Part shown: positions 29,850 to 38,492 of the stretch, piece by piece
Position numbering within the stretch: the first letter of the stretch is position 1
Layout of the letters: every line of letters starts with the position of its first letter
IMG/VR virus record: IMGVR_UViG_3300002835_000342
Location: 1 to 45,927 of that record
Source: a virus
Length of the DNA: 45,927 nt
Reading direction: 5' to 3' (one strand)
Program-made: the position numbers and the translations under genes
The notes under the pieces: model-generated
What the model was told of the DNA's origin: nothing
The model's database searches: none
What the model saw: the letters and a program-made list of their open reading frames with translations, nothing else

Positions 29850-31358
29850 TTATTTATCTTTTAGGGTGTCCTTTAAAGACATAGAAAAGATCTTATGATC
29901 AAACTTTTCTTTTTTGTATATCTTTACACGTTCTTCAAAGTGACGGAAGATATGATTCTTGTGTTTAAGCCAACACAAGTCATCAACAATATCAAAAACT
30001 TTTAATGTTTTCTTTTTTGCAGATACTCTGAGACCACGACCAATGCTCTGTAGCAATCTAATTATAGACTTAGTAGGCGAGGCAAAAATAATATTGTCGA
30101 TATTAACAATGTTGATACCAGCGCTAGTAGTGCCATAACTCGCAACCAGTATAGCATCTCTTTCCGTATCAACAACTTTTCTAATATATTCTCTTGTATC
30201 TGCTTCTGTTTTTCCAGAGATGAAATATATTGGTCTACCGCTTTTTGCTGACTCCAAGAGAGCGGCGAGAGGCTTGCCGTGATCTTCGACGTAATTGAAG
30301 AGGACGAGCGTGTTGCCTTTGGTTTTGAGGGCAAGTTCTTTGACAAATTCGTTCCTCTTCTTATTAGTTATAATCCACTTTAATTCGTCAGGGTATTTTT
30401 GTTTTTTAAGCAATTGTTTCTCTTCGTCGGTGTATTGCAACAGAATACAGTCGATCCCAATAGTGGCAAGCAATCCTTTGTTCATTAAGTTTTTTGTTTG
30501 AATGAACTGAATCGCGGGACCAAGAATACCTTCAATGCTAAGTCTATGTGCCTGTGCTTGGTCTAATGTTCCTGTCGTACCAATACGAAACCAAGCCTTA
30601 GCAAGCTTCTGTCCAATCATGTTTATTGATTCGGCTTTAGCCTGATGACACTCGTCAAAGAAGATGGCATCAAACTGATCAAACCATTCTCTGGGCAATT
30701 TATATATTGATTGCCATGTAGAGACTACTATCTGCTTATTAGTATCTTTATCCACCCCGGCTGAAATTTTATGAAGATATTTCTTGCAAGACCAAGATGG
30801 ATCTTGAGAAGAATAATCAAAAAAATCAGAATCCATTTGATTCACGAGACCAACGGTTGGTACGAGAATCAAAATTTTGCGATTTGATGATAATACGGAT
30901 TGTAGAAACCGGACCAAGACGTAGATTATCAAACTTTTGCCCGAACCAGTAGGAGAAATCAATACGCATCTGTGATGGTTCAAAGCATGCATAATAGCCT
31001 GTTGCTGATGAGCATGCATCTGTACGGGCTTCTTCTTTACCGATACCGCTAGGGTATCGTAAAATTGTGCAAGCTGTGTTTCCTTTATACATAAAGGATT
31101 CCTACTCTCTTTAATATTTAATGAGTATTTACGATCTTGAGAAAACTTATCAAGATATGTTTTTAGACCGCGAGGAAGAGTAGATGTAAGGATATCATAT
31201 AACCGGATCTTTCCATCCCATATACGCCGTTTGAACATAGGCATATATTGGGCACCGGGTACCATGAACGAGAAATAATCTCGTAGTTCTTGCTTAATTC
31301 CTTTTTCTGTTTTGATGTAGTAACGGACTTCATCTACAGATTCAACTTCAATATCCAC
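29850..31358 (-). CDS. uvsW: Recombination helicase UvsW
   Basis: 502 residues. UvsW is a superfamily 2 helicase that unwinds branched DNA and R-loops and helps switch from origin- to recombination-dependent replication. The N-terminal DNA-binding part is family-like (ELRDYFSFMVPGAQYMPMFK, then RRIWDGKIRLYD). Motifs: Walker A SPTGSGKS (135-142), DECH (235-238), TGTLD, and motif VI QSIGRGLRVSAKK. It lies seven bases downstream of uvsY and the two form a leftward recombination operon from the promoter at 31813-31840. The last eight bases contain the late octamer of the following Sm-like gene. Confidence 0.95.
   Translation of the reverse strand: MDIEVESVDEVRYYIKTEKGIKQELRDYFSFMVPGAQYMPMFKRRIWDGKIRLYDILTSTLPRGLKTYLDKFSQDRKYSLNIKESRNPLCIKETQLAQFYDTLAVSVKKKPVQMHAHQQQAIMHALNHHRCVLISPTGSGKSLIIYVLVRFLQSVLSSNRKILILVPTVGLVNQMDSDFFDYSSQDPSWSCKKYLHKISAGVDKDTNKQIVVSTWQSIYKLPREWFDQFDAIFFDECHQAKAESINMIGQKLAKAWFRIGTTGTLDQAQAHRLSIEGILGPAIQFIQTKNLMNKGLLATIGIDCILLQYTDEEKQLLKKQKYPDELKWIITNKKRNEFVKELALKTKGNTLVLFNYVEDHGKPLAALLESAKSGRPIYFISGKTEADTREYIRKVVDTERDAILVASYGTTSAGINIVNIDNIIFASPTKSIIRLLQSIGRGLRVSAKKKTLKVFDIVDDLCWLKHKNHIFRHFEERVKIYKKEKFDHKIFSMSLKDTLKDK
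29851..29858 (-). promoter_or_regulatory. Late octamer GATAAATA for the Sm-like gene (leftward)
   Basis: GATAAATA on the minus strand, inside the 3' end of uvsW and 22 bases before the ATG at 29828, with GGGAGG between. It would allow the Sm-like gene to be made late, independent of the early uvsY-uvsW transcript. Confidence 0.5.
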
Positions 31359-31365
31359 ATAATAT

Positions 31366-31803
31366 TTATACTATGCCGTTCATCATTTTTTGCCAGTCAA
31401 TGGCAGACTTGATGTTGAAGTTTCGATTATTGATGGCCTTTAAAAATTCCTCAACCATCTTGACCTTAATTTCATTGACAGCCACTTTGGACTTCAATTC
31501 AACAATCTTGGGATCACCATCAATAAACTTCTCTACATCGGTCTTGAGTAGATCCAAGTCAAATGGTTCTTCCCCCCATGCTTCCAGTTCTTCTTTGGAT
31601 GCTTTACCAGTCAAGATTTTCCACTTACGCAATCTTTGAATTGCATAGTCATTTTGGTGCTTAGTCAAAAGCAATTTAAAGTCTGTAAGCATATTAAGAT
31701 ACTTTGCGTGTATTTGAGGTATCTTAAGAGCCTCTACACCTAATTCTGTAGAGTCTATTTGGGAATCTTTAGTAATATTATTCTTGAGGTCTTCTAGATT
31801 CAT
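31366..31803 (-). CDS. uvsY: Recombination mediator UvsY
   Basis: 145 residues (T4 UvsY has 137). UvsY loads the UvsX recombinase onto gp32-coated single-stranded DNA. The opening NLEDLKNNITKDSQIDSTEL GVEAL-type block is a close match to T4 (LEDLQEELKKD, IDSTKLQYEA), followed by HAKYLNMLTDFKLLLTKHQN and a C-terminal INNRNFNIKSAIDWQKMMNG segment, as expected. Transcription starts only a few bases before the ATG and there is no Shine-Dalgarno sequence, so the mRNA would be nearly leaderless. UvsX itself is not in the window. uvsW follows in the same operon. Confidence 0.9.
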   Translation of the reverse strand: MNLEDLKNNITKDSQIDSTELGVEALKIPQIHAKYLNMLTDFKLLLTKHQNDYAIQRLRKWKILTGKASKEELEAWGEEPFDLDLLKTDVEKFIDGDPKIVELKSKVAVNEIKVKMVEEFLKAINNRNFNIKSAIDWQKMMNGIV

Positions 31804-31812
31804 TTGGTTTGG

Positions 31813-31840
31813 AGTATAAAGTACTTTAGGAAAAAGTCAA
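31813..31840 (-). promoter_or_regulatory. Sigma-70-like promoter of uvsY-uvsW (leftward)
   Basis: On the minus strand TTGACT (31840-31835), a 16-base spacer and TATACT (31818-31813). Nine bases separate the -10 box from the uvsY ATG, giving a predicted leader of about three bases. It is divergent from the promoter of the sugar island. Confidence 0.65.
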
Positions 31841-31847
31841 CTAAATA
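31840..31847 (+). promoter_or_regulatory. Late-type octamer ACTAAATA upstream of the sugar island
   Basis: ACTAAATA, the same octamer as before gp22 and gp23, directly upstream of the early-type -35 box at 31850. It lies 44 bases before the first island gene. If both elements are functional the island would be read early and late. Confidence 0.4.
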
Positions 31848-31849
31848 AC

Positions 31850-31877
31850 TTGACATCTTTATATGATGTATTATATT
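31850..31877 (+). promoter_or_regulatory. Sigma-70-like promoter of the sugar island
   Basis: TTGACA (31850-31855), a 16-base spacer, TATATT (31872-31877). The ATG at 31892 has a GAGG site five bases upstream. It is divergent from the uvsY promoter; the two -35 boxes are separated by nine bases. Confidence 0.65.
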
Positions 31878-31891
31878 AATTGTGAGGTATT

Positions 31892-32560
31892 ATGTCTAGA
31901 TTATTAATTAAATTTCCAACAAGAAATAGACCAGAAAAATTTAAAAAAGTATTTCAACTTTACATTGATTTCCTTTCAGGAAAGCATGATGTAAAGTTTG
32001 TTGTTACTATGGACGAAGACGATCTCACCATGAACAACGATGAAATTAAAAATTGGTTAAATTCTTTACCAATTAATCTCAAATACAATTACGGTCATTC
32101 TAAATCAAAAATACAAGCTGTCAATGCAGATTTGGAAAATGAAGACGCTGATGTACTTCTTCTTGCATCAGATGATATGATTCCGCAAAGCCAAGGGTAT
32201 GATGATATTATATTTAAAGCTTTTGAGCACGTATTTCCAAATTTTGATGGAGCCATTAAATTTGACGATGGTTTGAGAAATGACGAATTAATGACATTGT
32301 GTATCATGGGTTGGCCACTATATAAAGAATTTGGTTATATTTACAACCCCGAATATACTTCTTTATATTCGGATACAGAACAAACAATAGTTTTAAAGGC
32401 AATGAAAAAATTTGCTATGTCATCCATTTGTATTATTAAACACGAATGGACTCCAGCACCATGGGATACATTGCATGCTAGAAATGAAAATACCGAAATG
32501 TATGATAAAGATAAAAAAGTTTTTGACCGAAGAATGAAAGAATTTTTTACATCAAAATGA
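31892..32560 (+). CDS. Glycosyltransferase-like protein (GT-A fold, GT2-like)
   Basis: 222 residues. The opening LLIKFPTRNRPEKFKKVFQL is the first strand and loop of a GT-A glycosyltransferase, and DADVLLLASDDMIPQ (about 85-100) supplies the DD/DxD-type acidic motif for nucleotide-sugar and metal binding. The C-terminal half is less typical, with HEWTPAPWDTLHARNEN. No membrane segment or signal peptide is seen, so it should act in the cytoplasm. It is the first gene of the island behind an early-type promoter. The acceptor is unknown. Its stop overlaps the next start as ATGA. Confidence 0.65.
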   Translation: MSRLLIKFPTRNRPEKFKKVFQLYIDFLSGKHDVKFVVTMDEDDLTMNNDEIKNWLNSLPINLKYNYGHSKSKIQAVNADLENEDADVLLLASDDMIPQSQGYDDIIFKAFEHVFPNFDGAIKFDDGLRNDELMTLCIMGWPLYKEFGYIYNPEYTSLYSDTEQTIVLKAMKKFAMSSICIIKHEWTPAPWDTLHARNENTEMYDKDKKVFDRRMKEFFTSK

Positions 32561-33234
32561 AATACCTGACATACTTAAACAGTGGTTGTAGAGATATTTG
32601 TGATAATATGTTAATTTCTGCTGAAAAAGTAGGAATTAAAAAATCACAATTTATTATCGTTGCATTTGATAGAGCAGTTTACAATTATTATATCAATAAA
32701 GGATATTTTGTTGATTTATTTGCTAATGAATCCGAAGAACCATATTTTAATTGGACTTGGGATAAAAATTCTAAATTTAGAAATTTAGTAAAAAATAAAT
32801 GGCATATAATTAAAAAATATTATAATACAGATAAAAATTTAATGTGGTTAGATACGGATGTAGTTTTTATAAAAAACCCAGAAAGTTATTTACAAGAATT
32901 AAAACTACCAACATTTCAAATTGATTATCCTGTTAAATGTGCATGCACCGGATTAATGTATTTTCCTGAACATAGTTTATCAGAAAAAATTATAAACGAT
33001 CTTGGTATGCAAACGATTGAAGATGACCAATTGGTTTGCAACAAATATTTGACAGAACAGTTATCACAAAATGATGTTGATTATTTTAATTTAAACTATT
33101 TTCCAAATGGTGGATATTTTTATGATGCCAAGGGAACAAATATAGAAACAGCAATAATGTTGCATTGCAATTATATTGTTGGGTTGGAAAACAAGATAAA
33201 TAGATTGAAAGAAACTGGGGTTTGGTATCTGTGA
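32557..33234 (+). CDS. Nucleotide-diphospho-sugar transferase-like protein
   Basis: 225 residues. The DxD motif is visible in NLMWLDTDVVFIKNPESYLQ (about residues 94-113), and the order of strand, W-x-x-x-K stretch (NKWHIIKKYY) and CTGLMYFPEHS resembles the nucleotide-diphospho-sugar transferase family related to GT77. The segment IETAIMLHCNYIVGLENKIN ends the fold with the expected H-x-N-x-x-x-G-x-x-x-K motif. It is cytoplasmic by appearance. Both ends overlap neighbouring genes, so it is part of one tightly coupled operon. Substrate and acceptor cannot be predicted. Confidence 0.7.
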   Translation: MKYLTYLNSGCRDICDNMLISAEKVGIKKSQFIIVAFDRAVYNYYINKGYFVDLFANESEEPYFNWTWDKNSKFRNLVKNKWHIIKKYYNTDKNLMWLDTDVVFIKNPESYLQELKLPTFQIDYPVKCACTGLMYFPEHSLSEKIINDLGMQTIEDDQLVCNKYLTEQLSQNDVDYFNLNYFPNGGYFYDAKGTNIETAIMLHCNYIVGLENKINRLKETGVWYL

Positions 33235-34079
33235 TTTATACTCGTGATGATTTAAGACCTATTCCAACGTATCCTGTATATCCACCGTATCATACTGGAG
33301 ATTATATAGAGGATCATTTCTATAAAAAATTTATAGAAGAAATGCCTCTATTAGATAGAGATTATATAGCAATAAGTTGGACAACGCTTTATTGCCAAAA
33401 TCAAGATCCAGAAATACAAAAATTTTTAGATTCTTTGGATAAATCAAAAAAATACTTTACCGTTTGTCAACATGATGATGCGCCAAAACATCAGTTGCCT
33501 CCAGATACACTGGTATTTTCTCTTTCACAATCACGCCGAAATCTTAAAAATTTAAATCCTATTCCAATTCCGGCAACATGTTCCAAAATACCATTACCAA
33601 CAGAATCATACAATAAAGATATTTTTGCATCATTTGTTGGATCAATAACACATCAAATAAGAGTAGAACTTTATAATTTATGTAATACACAACCAAATTA
33701 TTATTTTTCAGGACAACAATGGAATCCAACAATTCAACAATCAAAATTAGATGAATTTATTACTATTACTAATAGAAGTAAATTTGCTCTGTGTCCAAGA
33801 GGATACGGAAATACAAGTTTTAGACTTTATGAAGCCATGCAATTGGGTGCTGTGCCAGTTTATATAAGTGATGATTTCTTTTTGCCTTGGTCCGATGAAT
33901 TAAACTGGAATGAGTTTTGTGTTATCGTGGATTCAAAAAATTTAAAACAGCTGCCTTCAATTTTAAATAGTATTTCAGAAGAAAAAATAAATGAAATGGC
34001 AGACAAAGCAAAACAAGTTTATTCAGAATATTTTACTCTGGATGGAACATATAAAAATATTGTAAAGAGATTAAAATGA
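33231..34079 (+). CDS. Exostosin-like glycosyltransferase (GT47 type)
   Basis: 282 residues from a GTG at 33231 that overlaps the preceding stop as GTGA; a TTG at 33222 opens the same frame but is a poorer choice. The GT47 signature is clear near residues 185-230: RSKFALCPRGYGNTSFRLYE, then AMQLGAVPVYISDDFFLPW and ELNWNEFCVIVD. These form the nucleotide-sugar-binding region of exostosin-type glycosyltransferases. The N-terminal half (YPPYHTGDYIEDHFYKKFIE) is typical of related prokaryotic exostosin-like proteins. No transmembrane anchor is seen. It probably adds one sugar to a growing glycan whose acceptor is unknown. Confidence 0.8.
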   Translation: MIYTRDDLRPIPTYPVYPPYHTGDYIEDHFYKKFIEEMPLLDRDYIAISWTTLYCQNQDPEIQKFLDSLDKSKKYFTVCQHDDAPKHQLPPDTLVFSLSQSRRNLKNLNPIPIPATCSKIPLPTESYNKDIFASFVGSITHQIRVELYNLCNTQPNYYFSGQQWNPTIQQSKLDEFITITNRSKFALCPRGYGNTSFRLYEAMQLGAVPVYISDDFFLPWSDELNWNEFCVIVDSKNLKQLPSILNSISEEKINEMADKAKQVYSEYFTLDGTYKNIVKRLK

Positions 34080-34798
34080 AAAAAATACTATTTGTTATTG
34101 CCAACTATAAAGATAAACGCCAAGAGTTTTTTGAAACAAAATTTTCTCCAAGAAATAAACAATTTGCAGATATGCATGGATACGAATATATTGTTAGCAA
34201 AGGTGGAGAAGTGTTTAGGGAAAACCCCACATGGTGGAAATTCACTTTAGTTAAAGAGATGTTAGATAACGGAATTTTAAAAGATGGAGACGAATTACTA
34301 CATCTTGATGCAGATATGCGTATTGATAAGTTTGAAAATGACTATCCATGTGATAAGTCATTTTCAGTATGCATAGATAATGGAAATTCATTTTGCATGG
34401 GGTCTTACAAAATGAAAATAAATGATTGGTCAAAAAAACTTGTGAATGATATTCTTGATGAAGACCTATGGAATAGAAATAAAAATACCCCACATTGGCA
34501 GGCTTTTAGAGAACAGGCCGCATTTTATACTCTATGTGGCATAATACCTCATAGTTGGGTATCTTTTCTTACATTGCCAAATTATGGCTGGCATCAATAT
34601 AAAACAGAAGATACAAAATATTCAATAGAAGAGCTAAATTCTAATGTACAAATCTTAGGCCCCGAATGGAATACAACATTGCTCATAGAGGAATCTGATG
34701 AGATTGGACCAGCTTTAATGCAATATAATATAACTAGATCCAAAAAAGAAGATACAATTATACGTCATTTTGCTGGTGGTCAGCAATGGAGAATGTAA
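34076..34798 (+). CDS. Glycosyltransferase-like protein (GT-A fold, DxD)
   Basis: 240 residues. The sequence starts KKILFVIANYKDKRQEFFET and has an acidic motif in DELLHLDADMRIDKFEND (about residues 72-90), the D-x-D of GT-A enzymes. HWQAFREQAAFYTLCGIIPH and IIRHFAGGQQWRM contain residues found at the catalytic side in families related to GT34 (GMA12/MNN10). That family-level assignment is tentative. It overlaps the previous stop as ATGA and shares TAATG with the next gene. No signal peptide is evident. Confidence 0.65.
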   Translation: MKKILFVIANYKDKRQEFFETKFSPRNKQFADMHGYEYIVSKGGEVFRENPTWWKFTLVKEMLDNGILKDGDELLHLDADMRIDKFENDYPCDKSFSVCIDNGNSFCMGSYKMKINDWSKKLVNDILDEDLWNRNKNTPHWQAFREQAAFYTLCGIIPHSWVSFLTLPNYGWHQYKTEDTKYSIEELNSNVQILGPEWNTTLLIEESDEIGPALMQYNITRSKKEDTIIRHFAGGQQWRM

Positions 34799-35787
34799 TG
34801 AAAATTTTATATATAACAACTGACGAAAATAATAATTTACATAAACCAGATCGTTCTCAGGGCGATTATATGGAAAATTTAATTTTGCTTGGATTAAGAA
34901 AAATTCTTAAAGAGAATTGCGTAGAGTACCCAAGGAAGAAAATATTATATCATGATTTTTCTACAGTTTCAAAAGATTCATTACATGGAAAGGGATTTTC
35001 TCTTTATTATGAAAAAATGGAAGATATACCAGACCATTGTAGAGATTTAACAAATCAAACATTTGATGTTATCTTATATGGAACTGCATTTGCGTGGGGT
35101 ATGGAAGATATCCCAGAATTAGAAAAAAAATGTAAGTTAAAATTTTATATTGACGGTCATGATTTATATGGGCATGCAACAGCTGGCAATTATATTCGAT
35201 ATAGTGGTGAAGTATTGATAGGAAATCAGGCAAAGCCATCATTTAAAGAACAACTTATTTTAGAAGAGCCTCATGTATACCCGACAGGAGTTGGTTTACC
35301 TGAAAGCCGAATACTACCCATCGATCTAAGCAAAAAATGCCAACTATATCAAAAAGCATATCCCAGAATGGCAAATTTTGAAATACCAAATGAATCAAAT
35401 AGAGCACATTATATCTTTACCAATGAAGAAGACTATTATGAAGATATGTCAAAATCATGGTTCGGATTATCTTGTAGGCGTGGTGGTTGGGATGCAATGA
35501 GAAACTATGAAATTATTGCAGCTGGATCTGTTTTGCTTTTTAGAGATCATTATTTAAAACCAAGATACTGTTCTCCAGGTGACTGTCCAGCAATTTCATA
35601 TTCCACAAAGGAAGAATTACAACAAATAATGTCATCTTTAATTGTTGATAATAAGCCAACTGATGCATATATAAATAAATTGAATGAACAACGTGATTGG
35701 TTAATAAATAATGCAACTGAGATTGCAAGAGCAAAATATATTTTAAGTATATTGGAGAAATATGTCAGCGGTGAAATTAAATATTGA
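34798..35787 (+). CDS. Probable GT-B glycosyltransferase
   Basis: 329 residues from the ATG at 34798, which overlaps the previous stop (TAATG) and follows GGAGA; an ATG at 34786 would overlap more and lacks that spacing. The N-terminal MKILYITTDENN and the central FDVILYGTAFAWGMEDI and KLKFYIDGHDLYGH resemble the acceptor side of GT-B enzymes. In the C-terminal domain, SKSWFGLSCRRGGWDAMRNY EIIAAGSVLLF-type sequence corresponds to the conserved E-x-x-A-x-G motif that binds the nucleotide sugar. Family number cannot be assigned. Overlaps the next gene by 26 bases. Confidence 0.6.
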   Translation: MKILYITTDENNNLHKPDRSQGDYMENLILLGLRKILKENCVEYPRKKILYHDFSTVSKDSLHGKGFSLYYEKMEDIPDHCRDLTNQTFDVILYGTAFAWGMEDIPELEKKCKLKFYIDGHDLYGHATAGNYIRYSGEVLIGNQAKPSFKEQLILEEPHVYPTGVGLPESRILPIDLSKKCQLYQKAYPRMANFEIPNESNRAHYIFTNEEDYYEDMSKSWFGLSCRRGGWDAMRNYEIIAAGSVLLFRDHYLKPRYCSPGDCPAISYSTKEELQQIMSSLIVDNKPTDAYINKLNEQRDWLINNATEIARAKYILSILEKYVSGEIKY

Positions 35788-36505
35788 TGAGTTTACAATT
35801 TGTTTGCATTGTGGGTGTAATAGAGATTTAGTAAATAACCAAGTGCAGGCTCTTAAGCCCCTTGAATCAAATTACAAGATACATTGGAATAATCGTATAG
35901 ATAGATACCCTAAAATGTATCCAACATATTCTCAATTGATAAATCATTCTGTGGTTACATCTCCTACAGAATGGATCGTATTAATAAATGACAGATGCTC
36001 ACCAAAACCAGAAGAAATACAAAAAATGTTACATCTTTTGGAAAATGGATTTGCTTGTATTTTACTATACAATGTTGGATTCATGGGATTTTCAAAAGAA
36101 CTAATAAGAAAAATAGGTTGGTGGGATGAAAGATTTATTCAAGGCTGGGAAGACAGAGATTGGGTATGGAGGATAAAACTTAATAATCTGGCTCTGTATG
36201 AAAGCCAAGAAGCAATGTATGATTATAGTTGGAGATCTCCTTTAAATCATCCTCCCGGACAATGTAGAGAAGAACATTTGCGAAGAAAGTATGATTTTAG
36301 TAAATACGAAGCAATTTATAAAAATTTACCAGAAGATACTTATCAGCATTGGGATTTGTTTATAGGAGATAATAGATCCGATATAAGTAATACGTGGTTG
36401 CCATGGGATAAATCTATATTGAATGTTGAATTTGATAGACCCAATTCAGGCGCATCAAGTTCTTCTATGGTACGAAATAGAAATATTGTGGAAAATTATC
36501 AATGA
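35762..36505 (+). CDS. Glycosyltransferase-like protein (GT2-like with GWED motif)
   Basis: 247 residues with GGAGA before the ATG. The acidic loop EWIVLINDRCSPKPEEI (about residues 70-86) stands for the DxD region, and RKIGWWDERFIQGWEDRDW VWRIK-type sequence (about 118-140) contains the WDERF-x-x-G-x-E-D-x-D motif typical of GT2 enzymes and galactosyltransferase C-terminal domains, where the ED pair is the catalytic base region. The C-terminal 50 residues are unusual and Ser/Arg/Asn-rich. It overlaps the previous gene by 26 bases and the next by ATGA. Acceptor unknown. Confidence 0.75.
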   Translation: MSAVKLNIDEFTICLHCGCNRDLVNNQVQALKPLESNYKIHWNNRIDRYPKMYPTYSQLINHSVVTSPTEWIVLINDRCSPKPEEIQKMLHLLENGFACILLYNVGFMGFSKELIRKIGWWDERFIQGWEDRDWVWRIKLNNLALYESQEAMYDYSWRSPLNHPPGQCREEHLRRKYDFSKYEAIYKNLPEDTYQHWDLFIGDNRSDISNTWLPWDKSILNVEFDRPNSGASSSSMVRNRNIVENYQ

Positions 36506-37467
36506 AAAATATATTAATAACAGGTGGACTTGGTTTTATTGGAGCTCATTGTATTGAACAATGGAAATCTTTAGGATGGAAAATCTGGATAATAGATAAT
36601 CTGTCTTCAAATGCTATTGAAAATTCAAATAAATTAACGGACGATACTGAAGTTATTATATCTGATATTCTAAAAGTAGATTGGAATACATTACCTAAAT
36701 TTGATTTAATTCTACATCTAGCATCTCCTGTTGGTCCCGTTGGTGTATTAAAACATTCGGGAACAATGGCAAGAATAATTTTAGATGATATCTATTGGGC
36801 AATCAAAGGGGCAAATAAAAATAAATGTCCATTAATTTTTATATCTACTTCAGAAATTTATGGATACCGAGAACATAAAAGTTATCTTGAAGAACAAGAT
36901 GATAAAGTTTTACATGGTGAGTTTACTGTAAGAAATGAATATGCAATTGCAAAACTTTTATCTGAAATTGTATTGTGCAATCAAGCCAAAATAAATTCTT
37001 CGTTTAAGTATCAAATTATTAGACCATTTAATGTTACTGGTAAATATCAATTACCAGATGGTGGCTTTGTATTGCCACGATTTGTAGAGCAAGCATTAAA
37101 GAATAAAGATATAACAGTTTATTATTCGGGACAACAACTTAGAGCATTTACATGGGTTAAAGATATTGTAAATGGAATATACCTTGCATCCACAGCACCA
37201 GACCATTTATGGAATCAGGAATGGAATATAGGAAATGAATTAAATGAACAAACTATTCTTTACCTTGCAGAAAAAGTCAAAAAGCTTACATCAAGTACAT
37301 CAAAAATAATTCATATTGATCCAAAAGAATTGCACGGTCCTTTGTTCTCAGAGGCACCAGAAAAAATACCAAACAGTGAAAAAATAAAAACACAACTTGG
37401 ATGGAAACCAACTAAATATGTTGATGATGTTATTCAAGAAGTGATTGATTTTTATAAGTCAAAATGA
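36502..37467 (+). CDS. NAD-dependent sugar epimerase/dehydratase (SDR)
   Basis: 321 residues, the usual length for extended short-chain dehydrogenases acting on nucleotide sugars. Rossmann motif ITGGLGFIGAHC (about 5-16), Asp in IIDNLSSN for the adenosine ribose, LILHLASPVGPVGVL, FISTSEIYGY with the catalytic Ser/Thr, and YAIAK for Tyr and Lys. The sequence around HLASPVGPVGVL and the length most resemble UDP-glucuronate decarboxylase or GDP-mannose dehydratase-like enzymes, but substrate cannot be fixed. Makes or modifies a sugar donor in the cytoplasm for the neighbouring glycosyltransferases. Overlaps both neighbours as ATGA. Confidence 0.85.
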   Translation: MKNILITGGLGFIGAHCIEQWKSLGWKIWIIDNLSSNAIENSNKLTDDTEVIISDILKVDWNTLPKFDLILHLASPVGPVGVLKHSGTMARIILDDIYWAIKGANKNKCPLIFISTSEIYGYREHKSYLEEQDDKVLHGEFTVRNEYAIAKLLSEIVLCNQAKINSSFKYQIIRPFNVTGKYQLPDGGFVLPRFVEQALKNKDITVYYSGQQLRAFTWVKDIVNGIYLASTAPDHLWNQEWNIGNELNEQTILYLAEKVKKLTSSTSKIIHIDPKELHGPLFSEAPEKIPNSEKIKTQLGWKPTKYVDDVIQEVIDFYKSK

Positions 37468-38447
37468 AAACTGTAGCCTTTTATCAGCCTTTTATGAATG
37501 AACGTGGAACTTGTGTTGCCATGTTTGATTATGCACATTATAATCAAACACTGTTACACAATAAATCTGTGTTCATTTATGATTCAAAAGATTCACGAAA
37601 TGAATCAAAAGGTCTTAAAAGAATAAAAGATAATTTTGAAACTTATGATATTTCATGCTCCAATTATAATAATGATAATGCAACTGAAAGAATAAAAAAA
37701 ATAGATGATGCACTTGAGGCATCGGGTGCAACACACATTTATATGTGTAAATCTGGTTACAATGATGGTATTATTCCCACTAAAGCAAAAGTATTAGTCC
37801 ATATAATGGGAATGGTTGATCCGGCACATAAACACGGTGATGTATGGGCATATGTTTCATATTTTTCAAATAATGCATGTTCGGGTGGAAAAGAAGTAGT
37901 TTTGCCATATATGGTTCATCTTCCCGATACCACAGATACTATTAGAAAAGAATTAAATATATCAGATAATGCAATCGTTATTGGTAGACATGGTGGTCAG
38001 GATACATTTGACATTCAGTGGGCAAAACAGGCTATAATCGACGTTTTACAACAAAAACAAGATATTTATTTTATATTCCTCAATACTCCAGTTTTTGTTA
38101 ACCATGAACGTGTTATATTTTTAGATTCTATAGTGGATCCAATATTAAAAACAAAGTACATTAATACTTGTGATGCAATGCTTCATGCAAGAGATGTTGG
38201 AGAAACTTTTGGAATGGCTTGTGCAGAATTTTCATTTAAAAATAAACCTGTTATGACTTATTTCAATTCTCCTGAAAGAAATCATATTGAAATATTGGGA
38301 AATAAAGGTTTATACTATAATTCTTACGAATCTTTATTTAATCTTCTTTTAAATTTTAAAAAGAATTATAAAACTGATTGGAATTGTTATGGTGATTACA
38401 CACCAGAAAAAATTATGAATATATTTAATAATATATTTTTAAGTTGA
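37464..38447 (+). CDS. Glycosyltransferase, GT-B fold (GT4-like)
   Basis: 327 residues. The start KTVAFYQPFMNERGTCVAMF DYAH-type sequence has the Gly-rich acceptor loop of GT-B enzymes. The C-terminal domain has VIGRHGGQDTFDIQWAKQAI followed by VHARD-like MLHARDVGETFGMACAEFSF (about 240-260), which is the E-x-F/G-x-x-x-x-E-A motif of GT4 that binds the donor diphosphate. It closes the first operon segment; the stop codon overlaps the -35 box of the internal promoter for the following gene. Acceptor and donor unknown. Confidence 0.75.
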   Translation: MKTVAFYQPFMNERGTCVAMFDYAHYNQTLLHNKSVFIYDSKDSRNESKGLKRIKDNFETYDISCSNYNNDNATERIKKIDDALEASGATHIYMCKSGYNDGIIPTKAKVLVHIMGMVDPAHKHGDVWAYVSYFSNNACSGGKEVVLPYMVHLPDTTDTIRKELNISDNAIVIGRHGGQDTFDIQWAKQAIIDVLQQKQDIYFIFLNTPVFVNHERVIFLDSIVDPILKTKYINTCDAMLHARDVGETFGMACAEFSFKNKPVMTYFNSPERNHIEILGNKGLYYNSYESLFNLLLNFKKNYKTDWNCYGDYTPEKIMNIFNNIFLS

Positions 38448-38471
38448 CATTTATAAAAATAAAGGTATAAT
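38444..38471 (+). promoter_or_regulatory. Consensus sigma-70-type promoter inside the sugar island
   Basis: TTGACA (38444-38449), a 16-base spacer, TATAAT (38466-38471): both hexamers are perfect. The -35 box contains the stop codon of the preceding gene. The predicted start is near 38478, giving a leader of about 15 bases with AAAGG before the ATG at 38493. Confidence 0.75.
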
Positions 38472-38492
38472 ATTACATTAAAGGTAAATAAT

